Positions 31,303 through 39,395 of a stretch of DNA of 64,000 nucleotides are shown here, one piece after another. Positions within the stretch are counted from its first letter, which is position 1, and each line of letters starts with the position of its first letter. The notes below the pieces were generated by a model that saw only the letters and a list, made by a program, of their open reading frames with translations, did not search any database and was not told where the DNA came from. The DNA is from Acidobacteria bacterium AB60 (lineage in GTDB: Bacteria; Acidobacteriota; Terriglobia; Terriglobales; Acidobacteriaceae): the NCBI GenBank assembly GCA_008682415.1, contig VANK01000017.1, positions 1-64,000 of the forward strand, in the 5' to 3' direction. The position numbers and the translations under genes were made by a program.

Positions 31303-32484
31303 GTGAGCAGCACGGCAAAGGCGCATGGGCTGGATGGAACTCTGACGGAGCCGGATTGGCCTCCGTTGACCGAGCCGGAGGTGCGCGATCTGCTGCTGCA
31401 ATTTCCTGAGCTGCTGCCGCCCTTCCGCATCTTGAGCGTTAGCCCGCGCCCTCTTTCGGCCGCGGCTGTGGTGTTGACGCGCGAGGCGCGGGTCTTCGTC
31501 AAACGCCACGCGCGCGCGGTGCGCGACGCGGCAGGCGTCGGCGAAGAGCATCGATTTATGAATCACCTGCGACAGCGGGGAGCGCCGATCCCCGAGGTGT
31601 TCAACGACATTGACGGGCGAACCGCAGTCGAACGGGGCGACTGGACGTACGAAGTGCAGTCCGTGCCCCGCGGAGTCGACGCATACGAACAGGCCATCTC
31701 CTGGACCCCGTTCCAATGCGTGGAGCACGCGAAGGCGCTGGGGCAGGCGATGGCGCGCCTGCATCAGGCCGCCGAGGGGTTTGACGCTCCCCCAAGGTCT
31801 GGCCATGCCCTGGTGGCAGGATTCAGCATCTACGCTGCGGCTGATCCGGCAGCGGCCTTCGACCGTTACGTCGAAACGAGACCGGCGCTTCAGGAGTATC
31901 TGGCGGGTTCCGGCTGCGGCGCGGAGGCGCTTGATCTGCTGACGCCGTTTCACGCGGAGATGAAACCGCTGCTGCAGGACCTGGCGCCGATGTGGACGCA
32001 CAACGACCTGCACCCGTCCAACGTGTTCTGGAGCAGCACCGACTCAGATGCGCACGTGACGGCGGCGATCGACTTCGGCCTATGCGATCGGACAAACGCT
32101 GTGCACGACATGGCGCATGCAATCGAGCGAAGCATCGTGGACTGGCTCGGCCTGCTGAACCATCCCCACGAGCCCGACCGGGTCGCGATCCATTACGACC
32201 AGCTATGGGCGTTGCTTGAGGGCTACGAGTCCGTGCGCCGCCTTACCCAACCCGAGGCGCACGCATTGGCCCCCATGCTGGCGTTGTGCCACGCCGAATT
32301 CGCGCTCTCCGAGACCGACTATTTTCTGAGCGCGCTGGGTTCGAAAGAGAAGGCTTGGTACGCCTGCGAAGGCTACCTTGTTCTGCATGCGCGCTGGTGG
32401 AGGAGCGGCGGCGCCAAACTGCTGGATGCGTTGCGGCGGTGGGCTGGAACGCGCCCGCTCAGCATGGAGGGAACGCGAGCATGA
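31303..32484 (+). CDS. APH-fold phosphotransferase, probable thiamine (or pyrimidine precursor) kinase
   Basis: 393 aa from GTG 31303, which has an AGAGG site 6 nt upstream (a TTG at 31288 is less likely). Kinase motifs of the aminoglycoside/choline kinase fold are intact: WTHNDLHPSNVFW (catalytic Asp and Asn) and AAIDFGLCDRTNAVHDMA (metal-binding DFG). E. coli thiamine kinase ThiK has the same fold. Between a receptor and a PnuC-like transporter behind a TPP riboswitch, its likely role is to phosphorylate and trap imported thiamine. The stop overlaps the next start (ATGA). Confidence 0.8.
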   Translation: MSSTAKAHGLDGTLTEPDWPPLTEPEVRDLLLQFPELLPPFRILSVSPRPLSAAAVVLTREARVFVKRHARAVRDAAGVGEEHRFMNHLRQRGAPIPEVFNDIDGRTAVERGDWTYEVQSVPRGVDAYEQAISWTPFQCVEHAKALGQAMARLHQAAEGFDAPPRSGHALVAGFSIYAAADPAAAFDRYVETRPALQEYLAGSGCGAEALDLLTPFHAEMKPLLQDLAPMWTHNDLHPSNVFWSSTDSDAHVTAAIDFGLCDRTNAVHDMAHAIERSIVDWLGLLNHPHEPDRVAIHYDQLWALLEGYESVRRLTQPEAHALAPMLALCHAEFALSETDYFLSALGSKEKAWYACEGYLVLHARWWRSGGAKLLDALRRWAGTRPLSMEGTRA

Positions 32485-33080
32485 TCGATGCGGTCGCCCA
32501 CTATCTCGTGGTGAACTGGGTTGAGATCGCAGGCTGGAGCACCACCCTGGTGGGTATATGGCTCACCACGCGGCGCAAGCTGATGTGCTGGCCAATCACG
32601 CTGGCGGCGGATGTGCTCTACCTGATCGTGTTCTATCGCGCGCAGTTATTATCCGACGCGCTGCTGCAGATCTTTTTCATCGTCTTCACGCTCTATGGTT
32701 GGTGGAACTGGGCAACCGGTGTCCGCCGGGAGGGGACAGTTACGGTTGCGCCGCTTCCCCTGCGCAACGCGCTCATCGCCCTCGTGGCCGGAATCGCAGG
32801 CACGTTTGTACTGGCATCCATCGCCATTCGCCTGCATGCTTCCCTGCCCTATCTGGACGCGGCTCTGGCGAGCTTCAGCCTGGTGGCCAGTTGGTGGGAT
32901 GCGCGCCGGCATATCGCGAACTGGTGGCTTTGGATCGTGGTCGACACCTTCTACGTCATCGAGTACGGGATCAAGAGCATGTGGTTCACCACGGTGCTCT
33001 ATGCCCTTCTTGTGGGATTGGCCGTGCTCGGATTGCGCGACTGGCGGCGGGCGCCCGTCGCTGCTCAAACCGCGAGCTGA
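32481..33080 (+). CDS. PnuC/PnuT-family transporter
   Basis: 199 aa from the ATG at 32481 that overlaps the kinase stop. Seven or so membrane helices. The family motif W-x-x-x-TGVRREG (WWNWATGVRREG) and the WDARRHIANWWLWIVVDTFYVIEYGIKSMWFTTVLYALL segment match PnuC-type vitamin carriers. PnuT members in TPP-regulated operons carry thiamine; PnuC carries nicotinamide riboside. Position here supports thiamine (PnuT). It overlaps the convergent dehydrogenase gene by 16 bp. Confidence 0.85.
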   Translation: MIDAVAHYLVVNWVEIAGWSTTLVGIWLTTRRKLMCWPITLAADVLYLIVFYRAQLLSDALLQIFFIVFTLYGWWNWATGVRREGTVTVAPLPLRNALIALVAGIAGTFVLASIAIRLHASLPYLDAALASFSLVASWWDARRHIANWWLWIVVDTFYVIEYGIKSMWFTTVLYALLVGLAVLGLRDWRRAPVAAQTAS

Positions 33081-34036
33081 ACTGCGTTGTGCAGCGGCTC
33101 ACCGTTCATGTATCGGCGCAGTTCATCTGCGGCCACTTGCAGCGACCGGCGCGCAAACTCCGGTGTGGATGCGCCGATGTGAGGCGTGATGAGCAGGTTG
33201 GGGCAACGCCACAGCGGGTGATCTTCAGGCGGCGGTTCGGGATCGGTTACGTCGAGCGCAGCACGTATCCTCCCTGCGTTCAAAGCCTCGATCAGCGCGT
33301 CCGTTTGCACAATCGGCCCGCGGGCCGCGTTCACCAGGAGGGCTCCCTGCCGCATGCGTTCGAACTGCGCACTCCCGATGAGCCCATGAGTCTGCTCCGT
33401 CAGCGGAAGGATCAGGATGATGATCTCTGCGTCCGGCAGGAGCGCGTCGAGTTCGCCGACCGGGTGCACGACGGGATCGGTGCGCCCCGTGCGGGCAATA
33501 CGGGTGATGGCAACGTGGAACGGCGCCAGCATGCGCTCAATCTCCTTGCCGATCGCTCCATAGCCGACGAGAAGAACCTTCTTCGCGGTAAGTTCCTCCT
33601 GCATCACCGGCGGATGCAGAGGGCGCCTGTCACCGGTGATGCGCTCGTATGCAGCATCCGCTTCTTTGCGGCGTCGCCAATTCCGCGATTGTTGAATATC
33701 GAGGAACAGCGGCAGATTCTTCAGTACCGCCAGAATCGCCGTCACTGTCCACTCGGCGGTTGCGATATTGTGCGCTCCATGCGCGTTGCAAATGGTCACA
33801 TGGGTACCGACGGTACCGGGAATCCACTCTGTCCCCGCCATCATGGAGAGCACCAGCCGCACACAGCGAAGATAGGGCCACACGCGGACGGCGCGATTGG
33901 AAAGCGGATCGGGAATCCAGACATCCACGGCAATCTCATGGTCCAGATCGTCCGGCAACGCGATCAGTTCGACTCCCGGTGGCATGACATCCAGGAAAGA
34001 AGGGTCCAGCTTTGCAGGGTATCCAACACGAAGCAT
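33065..34036 (-). CDS. D-2-hydroxyacid dehydrogenase family protein
   Basis: 323 aa. NAD-binding fold with KKVLLVGYGAIGKEIERMLAPF (GxGxxG), the conserved Arg in VNAARGPIVQTDALIEAL, Glu in DVTDPEPPPEDHPLWRCPNLLITPHIGASTPEF and His in TPHIG, the catalytic triad of the formate/glycerate dehydrogenase family. Substrate (glyoxylate/hydroxypyruvate or other 2-keto acid) is not evident. Not obviously part of the thiamine operon, being on the other strand. Confidence 0.9.
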   Translation of the reverse strand: MLRVGYPAKLDPSFLDVMPPGVELIALPDDLDHEIAVDVWIPDPLSNRAVRVWPYLRCVRLVLSMMAGTEWIPGTVGTHVTICNAHGAHNIATAEWTVTAILAVLKNLPLFLDIQQSRNWRRRKEADAAYERITGDRRPLHPPVMQEELTAKKVLLVGYGAIGKEIERMLAPFHVAITRIARTGRTDPVVHPVGELDALLPDAEIIILILPLTEQTHGLIGSAQFERMRQGALLVNAARGPIVQTDALIEALNAGRIRAALDVTDPEPPPEDHPLWRCPNLLITPHIGASTPEFARRSLQVAADELRRYMNGEPLHNAVQLAV

Positions 34037-34164
34037 AGGCGCTCTTCAGTCATGCTACACGTGCATCAGAGATTTATGAGTCTTGCGTGAGAGCGGTCAC
34101 GGTGGCACGTGTCGCCATACGCGATGCTAAGAAGGATGACTCGGTGTCGAAGGGGAAGCGGAAG

Positions 34165-34776
34165 ATGAGTCCCAAGCTCGCCATGCCGGCCGCAAGCACA
34201 CGCTTCATTCAATGGCGGCGATCAGCCATGCGAGGAGTTGCCCGGGTGCTGCATCGCGATCCGAAACGAGTGTTGATCCACGCCCTCCGAACCACGATTG
34301 CCGCATCGCTCTGCTGGTGGCTGGCGGCGCGCCTGGGGCTGCACGACGGCTACTGGGGCGCGATCAGCGCGATCATCGTCCTGCAGTCGAACGTGGGCGC
34401 TACCATACAGGCATCGCGGGATCGTATCCTCGGCACCATCATCGGTGCGGGGGTTGGATTCTCCTGCACCCTCTTCGGAGGCATTCCCTGGAATTACATC
34501 ATCGCCGTGTTCCTGGCGCTGATGCTCTGCGGCCTGCTTGGATTCCGCAACAGCTCACGTCTGGCGGGCGTCACGGTCACCATCGTGATGCTGGTGCAGT
34601 CCAACTCTCCCCGCACCGTCGCCCTGGACCGCGTGATTCAGGTGGTTCTGGGAATCATGGTGGCCGTGGTCGTCACGCTCGTGGTATTTCCCCGCCATGG
34701 ATGGCATGCTTCGCACCCGGAGGCTGGCCCGCCCGCACCACAGGCCAACGATCGTCAGGGAAACCACTCTGAATAG
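34165..34776 (+). CDS. FUSC-family membrane protein
   Basis: 203 aa from the ATG at 34165, which has a purine-rich GGGGAAGCGGAAG upstream; a longer GTG start at 34087 is possible. ALRTTIAASLCWWLAARLGLHDGYWGAISAIIVLQSNVGATIQASRDRILGTIIGAGVG is the FUSC/ArAE signature of the fusaric acid resistance and aromatic-acid exporter families. Only one half-module is present (about four to five helices), shorter than full exporters, so it may work as a dimer. Confidence 0.8.
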   Translation: MSPKLAMPAASTRFIQWRRSAMRGVARVLHRDPKRVLIHALRTTIAASLCWWLAARLGLHDGYWGAISAIIVLQSNVGATIQASRDRILGTIIGAGVGFSCTLFGGIPWNYIIAVFLALMLCGLLGFRNSSRLAGVTVTIVMLVQSNSPRTVALDRVIQVVLGIMVAVVVTLVVFPRHGWHASHPEAGPPAPQANDRQGNHSE

Positions 34777-34794
34777 GCGGCCTTCCTCCTGGCC

Positions 34795-36192
34795 GTGGAT
34801 AATGAAATCTTGAACGCCACCGCGCCATCTTCAGGTACGTACCGCAGAGTTGATCGCATGCTTGCCCTCGCCGCGGCGGCGCTGTTTGTGACGGGCATTT
34901 TCATCGGCTTGAGCCCGGCCCGCGACACCCTCGGGATCACGCTGCGCTGGGTGGGCATCGCGGGATTCGTACCCGTGGTAATCCGCAGGCGCTCGCTCCT
35001 GGTGTGGACGTTCTTTGCCATGCTCGCCGGCGCCGTCCTCGGGTCGGATGCGCCGCAAGCCGCCGGCCAGATGAAGTTCCTTGGGGATATCTTCCTCCGG
35101 TTGATCCGCATGATTGTGGCGCCGCTGATCTTTGGCGGCATCGTCACAGGCATCGCCGGGCACAACGAACTGAAGGGCGTTGGACGCGTCGCCGTCAAGG
35201 CACTCGTGTTCTTCGAGGTGGTCACCACCATTGGCCTGCTGATCGGAATGGCGGCCATCGATCTCTCGCAGGCCGGAGTGGGCGTGGCCCTCCCGTCGGC
35301 GGCGCAAGGCGCATTGCCGGCCTCGCGCCCCGAGCAATGGCAACAAATACTCCTGAACATCTTCCCCGACAACATCGCCCAGGCGGTCGCGCAGAACCAG
35401 ATTCTTCAAGTAGCGGTCTTCGCGCTGCTCTTCGGTGCAGCCCTCGCAACCCTCAGCGAATCCAAGCGCGCTCCGCTGGTGTCCGTATTGCAATCGCTCA
35501 CCGACACCATGTTCCGCATGACCAAGATCATCATGTACGTGGCGCCCATCGCCGCCGGAGCAGCGATGGCATATACGGTAGGCAGCATGGGGCTGCTGTC
35601 TTTGCTACCGTTGGCGAAGCTTGTAGGAACCTACTACGGAGCACTGGCCGTCTTTGTGGCTCTAGTGCTCGTACCGATTCTGTTGATCGCACGAATTTCC
35701 GTGCGGGGATTCATCTCGGCCATCGCCGAGCCCGCGGCCATCGGATTTGCCACCACGAGCTCCGAGGCAGCCCTTCCGCTCGCCATGGAACGCATGGAGG
35801 AGTTCGGCGCTCCCCGATGGATTGTCTCTTTCGTGGTGCCGACCGGGTACAGCTTCAACATGACCGGATCGAGCCTGTATCTCACCATGGCCGCCATCTT
35901 CGCCGCGCAGGCGGCAGGTATTCGCCTGTCATTTGGCGAACAGCTGCTGATGTTGGCCACCCTCATGCTCACGAGCAAAGGCGTGGCGGGCGTGCCGCGC
36001 GCCACCCTCGTCGTGTTGATGGCATCTGCTGCCGCCCTGCGTATTCCGACAACCGCGATCCTGGTGCTGCTGGGCATCGACACCCTGCTGGATATGGGAC
36101 GCAGCGCCATGAACGTCATCGGCAATGCAATGGCGGCCGTGGTGGTGGCGCGGTGGGAGAACGCCATGCCTCCAGCAGGAGACAAGCACTAG
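34795..36192 (+). CDS. dicarboxylate/amino acid:cation symporter (SDF family)
   Basis: 465 aa from GTG 34795 (an ATG at 34858 is an alternative). Eight or more membrane helices. Family landmarks are MKFLGDIFLRLIRMIVAPLIFGGIVTGIAGH, GFATTSSEAALPLAMERMEEFG (the serine-rich hairpin HP1) and SFNMTGSSLYLTMAAIFAAQAAG (NMDGT-like motif, here NMTGS) with ASAAALRIPTTAILVLLGIDTLLDMGRSAMNVIGNAMAAVVVARWE near the end. It couples C4-dicarboxylate or acidic amino acid uptake to Na+ or H+. It starts 18 bp after the FUSC-like gene. Confidence 0.9.
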   Translation: MDNEILNATAPSSGTYRRVDRMLALAAAALFVTGIFIGLSPARDTLGITLRWVGIAGFVPVVIRRRSLLVWTFFAMLAGAVLGSDAPQAAGQMKFLGDIFLRLIRMIVAPLIFGGIVTGIAGHNELKGVGRVAVKALVFFEVVTTIGLLIGMAAIDLSQAGVGVALPSAAQGALPASRPEQWQQILLNIFPDNIAQAVAQNQILQVAVFALLFGAALATLSESKRAPLVSVLQSLTDTMFRMTKIIMYVAPIAAGAAMAYTVGSMGLLSLLPLAKLVGTYYGALAVFVALVLVPILLIARISVRGFISAIAEPAAIGFATTSSEAALPLAMERMEEFGAPRWIVSFVVPTGYSFNMTGSSLYLTMAAIFAAQAAGIRLSFGEQLLMLATLMLTSKGVAGVPRATLVVLMASAAALRIPTTAILVLLGIDTLLDMGRSAMNVIGNAMAAVVVARWENAMPPAGDKH

Positions 36193-36205
36193 AATTTCCC
36201 AGTCT

Positions 36206-37306
36206 TCACTCCTCGATCGAAGTCCTCGCCGACGAATGCAGCGGGGCGGCACGAAGATATTGCTCCGGCCAGCTGGCTGGTTCGCTGAGCGCCGCAGCGG
36301 CATGCACTGCGAAATACGGATCGCGGAGCATCTCGCGCGCCAGAAGGACGAGGTCCGCTTCGCCTTCCGCAACAATGCGCTCGGCTTGCAACGGTTCCGT
36401 GATCATGCCCACCGCCGCCGTCGCGATGCCCGCCTCCTTCTTGATCCGCGCCGCAAACGGCACCTGGTACCCGGGAGCAACGGGAATCTTCGCGTTGGAC
36501 ACGTTCCCTCCGGAAGAGCAATCGATAATATCCACCCCTGACTCGCGCAGCAGAAGCGCCAGCCCCACGGAATCGTCGATCGTCCATCCGCCCTCCACCC
36601 AGTCCGTTCCCGAGATCCGAACCGAGAGCGGAAGTTGCTCAGGCCACGCTCTGCGCACGGCCGAAGTCACTTCGAGAAGCAGCCGGGTTCGATTTTCGAA
36701 GCTCCCTCCGTACTCATCGGTGCGCTGGTTGGAGAGAGGCGAAAGGAATTCGTGCAGCAGGTACCCGTGCGCCGCGTGAATCTCCAGCAGGTCAAACCCG
36801 GCCGCCTGCGCGCGACGGGCTGCAGCCACAAATGCGTCCTTGATCGCCTCGATACCGGACTTGTCCAACGCCTCGGGCTGGCTGTAGCGCTCGCTGAAGG
36901 GAATCGCGCTGGGCGCAACCGTAGGCCAGCCGCCTTCTTGCGGTCCCAGGAGACGTTCCGCCTTGAACGGCGGACTCATGCTGGCCTTGCGTCCCGCATG
37001 CGCCAGTTGGATCCCGGCCCGCGCCCCCTGCTTGTGCAGAAAGCGAACGATGCCGGACAGGTTAGCGATGTGCTCATCTTTCCAGATGCCCAGGTCGGCG
37101 GGCGTGATGCGGCCCTGCGGCGTCACAGCCGATGCCTCCACGATCACCAGGCCGGCCCCGCCCGTCGCGCGGCTGCCGAGGTGGACCAGGTGCCAGTCGT
37201 TGGCAAATCCGTCTTGTGAGGAGTACTGGCACATCGGCGAAACACCGATGCGATTGGGAAGCGTCACCGAGCGCAGTTTCAGGGGAGTGAAGAGGGTATG
37301 ACTCAT
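36206..37306 (-). CDS. NADH:flavin oxidoreductase (Old Yellow Enzyme, YqjM/NamA type)
   Basis: 366 aa. LFTPLKLRSVTLPNRIGVSPMCQYSSQDGFANDWHLVHLGSRATGGAGLVIVEASAV is the typical start with the YqjM Cys; IQLAHAGRKAS holds the active-site His pair and DLLEIHAAHGYLLHEFLSPLSNQRTDEYGGS binds FMN. It probably reduces activated alkenes with NAD(P)H. Convergent with the symporter gene at the 3' end (13 bp apart). Confidence 0.92.
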   Translation of the reverse strand: MSHTLFTPLKLRSVTLPNRIGVSPMCQYSSQDGFANDWHLVHLGSRATGGAGLVIVEASAVTPQGRITPADLGIWKDEHIANLSGIVRFLHKQGARAGIQLAHAGRKASMSPPFKAERLLGPQEGGWPTVAPSAIPFSERYSQPEALDKSGIEAIKDAFVAAARRAQAAGFDLLEIHAAHGYLLHEFLSPLSNQRTDEYGGSFENRTRLLLEVTSAVRRAWPEQLPLSVRISGTDWVEGGWTIDDSVGLALLLRESGVDIIDCSSGGNVSNAKIPVAPGYQVPFAARIKKEAGIATAAVGMITEPLQAERIVAEGEADLVLLAREMLRDPYFAVHAAAALSEPASWPEQYLRAAPLHSSARTSIEE

Positions 37307-37393
37307 GCGCTCATAGATGAGAACGACGCATCAGGCGATGCAGGAACGCCTCATCAAATTCCTGCTCCATCGCGCCGGGGCACGTTCCCGCCC

Positions 37394-39394
37394 TTAAAGC
37401 CCCGCAGTGCCGGCCTTCTTGAGTACGGCGGTTCCCTTCTCATCCATCAGAATTGTGCTCTGCAGCTTTCGAAATGCCTCCGCCTTCAACGCCGGAATCT
37501 CCACCTGACGGACCACGAAGTCGCGCTCGTAGTGCAGCTTGTTCTCCTTCGCCGTGATGGACGATTTGTAGCTGGCGAATTCCACGTCGAGATCGATGGG
37601 ATCCGGCGTCTCATCCACCACAAACCCCTCCGGCAACACGATGTCGTAGCTGTCATGCCAGTGACCGGTTGCGCTCAGGTCAATGGGGAACGAGCGGGGC
37701 TTGTCATCGAACGGCATGGCGAACGAGCCCAGAACCCGCGGCCGCACCAGCAGCAGCGGCCCGGCGCTGTGCGCATACTGGCCTGCCGTGAGCTTGTAGT
37801 GAAATTCCAGCGGCTTGTTCAGCGCTGAAGCCTGCACGAACTGGAATGAATTCAGCACCACCCCGGGAAGATCGTGCGCAATATGCGTCTCCCAATATTC
37901 GCGCCGCTCCTTCTCGTCGGTGTGCTTGATGATCCATCGCAGGTCGGCGCCATTGGGACCGGAATGGGAACTGTCCACGGCTCCAGTGAGCGTCCCGTCT
38001 GCAGCCAAAGTAAACGACCCCGTGCGTACCGTATCGTTCGTCTCCGGGCTGAGCACCGGCAGCTGCAGGATCTGGCTTGCCGACCCGGCCGCCAGGATGC
38101 CAAAACTTCCCTGCTCGTAGTACGGAAGGTTGCCCACCGGCGTGTGTTCGTTCGTGGGATCGAAGATCAGATACCGCTTTCCATCGCTAGCCTTCGCCAC
38201 AGCGTGGAGGCGCGCATCGTTCAGATCCGCAGGAAGCTCGATGGCGGCGATCATATGGTTGCCGTAGATCGACGGGCTCTCCGGATCCACCACCCCGCGC
38301 TCATCATCCACCGCCATGTAATTGGCCTTGATGCCCGCTACCTGCAGCATGGAGATCAGCAGAGTGGCCTTATCCTTGCAATCGCCATAGCGGTTGCGGA
38401 AGATATCGGCCGCGTGATTCGCCTGATAGCCGCCGATGCCGCGCTCCACAATGAAGTAGCGAATATCATTCTGGATCGACTCCGTGATGCGCTGCAGCCT
38501 GGTATAAAAATCCGGCGCTCCGGCAATCAACTGGCTCACTCGCGCCGTAATCTCGGGCGAAGGATCGGGCCGGTTCGCCTCCAGGTCCGTAACCCATTGC
38601 CCGATGGCCCGCCACTGGTTATCGCGGCCGTCAATGGCAGCCTGCCCCCATTGCACACTCATGCGCGCCGCCAGCGCCGGCCACGCCGGGGCCGAGGGAA
38701 TATCGCGCAGATTCAGCGCGGGAGTGTCATGAATCTCCCAGCGCCAATGGTTGGGTGCTACCTCGACTGCCTTGACCGGGTCATGCCGGTGCCACGATTC
38801 CGCGTGCGGCCGCCCCGGAGGCAGATCCACCTCGAGCGCCTGGAAGACAACCGGGATCCCCTCCTGTACATGCCAGGTCATCTCCTGCATGTACGGCCGC
38901 ATCTGCTCCTCCGACTCGCAGATAAGCGTGGCGCCCACATCCACCGCCGGCGAGTGAACCACCTTGGTCTTGCGCGTGGAAAGCATGATGGGAATCTCCG
39001 TGTCCCCATGCTCCACAAAATCGGTGTCCTGGGCCTGATACTGCTTCTCGTCGGCGGCGATGGTCCACGCGCGGAAGTAGTTCACCTTCTCCGAATCGTC
39101 ATAGCTGACCGCGCATGTGTTCTCGCGTCCTTGCGGCTTGAGAATGCGGATCGCCTCCCGCTCGCGTTCCACGGCACGGCCATTGCCATCGATGGTCTCA
39201 ACATATTCGTCGTAGAGAATCACCGCGGCGGAGTCCCGGGCGTAGTCCGGGGTCTTGGTCTTGTACGCCTGCATCCCCCAGTCCGGCACCGGCTGATTCT
39301 TGTTGAACCAGCCGGCATGCGCCGGGAGGCACCCTGCCAACAGCGCCGCCAAAACCACCGAATTCGCCAGCTCGTTCCGCTTCCCTGCGCGCAT
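37394..39394 (-). CDS. DUF3857/transglutaminase-like exported protein, copy A
   Basis: 666 aa. Signal peptide (about 1-27), then DUF3857 (YDEYVETIDGNGRAVEREREAIRILKPQG) and a transglutaminase-like core with FRNRYGDCKDKATLLISMLQVAGIKANYMAVD, whose GDCKDK holds the Cys nucleophile, and a C-terminal beta domain. Widely expanded in Acidobacteria and Bacteroidetes; function unknown, cell envelope. It is a diverged tandem partner of the next gene, starting one base after its stop. Confidence 0.88.
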   Translation of the reverse strand: MRAGKRNELANSVVLAALLAGCLPAHAGWFNKNQPVPDWGMQAYKTKTPDYARDSAAVILYDEYVETIDGNGRAVEREREAIRILKPQGRENTCAVSYDDSEKVNYFRAWTIAADEKQYQAQDTDFVEHGDTEIPIMLSTRKTKVVHSPAVDVGATLICESEEQMRPYMQEMTWHVQEGIPVVFQALEVDLPPGRPHAESWHRHDPVKAVEVAPNHWRWEIHDTPALNLRDIPSAPAWPALAARMSVQWGQAAIDGRDNQWRAIGQWVTDLEANRPDPSPEITARVSQLIAGAPDFYTRLQRITESIQNDIRYFIVERGIGGYQANHAADIFRNRYGDCKDKATLLISMLQVAGIKANYMAVDDERGVVDPESPSIYGNHMIAAIELPADLNDARLHAVAKASDGKRYLIFDPTNEHTPVGNLPYYEQGSFGILAAGSASQILQLPVLSPETNDTVRTGSFTLAADGTLTGAVDSSHSGPNGADLRWIIKHTDEKERREYWETHIAHDLPGVVLNSFQFVQASALNKPLEFHYKLTAGQYAHSAGPLLLVRPRVLGSFAMPFDDKPRSFPIDLSATGHWHDSYDIVLPEGFVVDETPDPIDLDVEFASYKSSITAKENKLHYERDFVVRQVEIPALKAEAFRKLQSTILMDEKGTAVLKKAGTAGL

Positions 39395-39395
39395 C

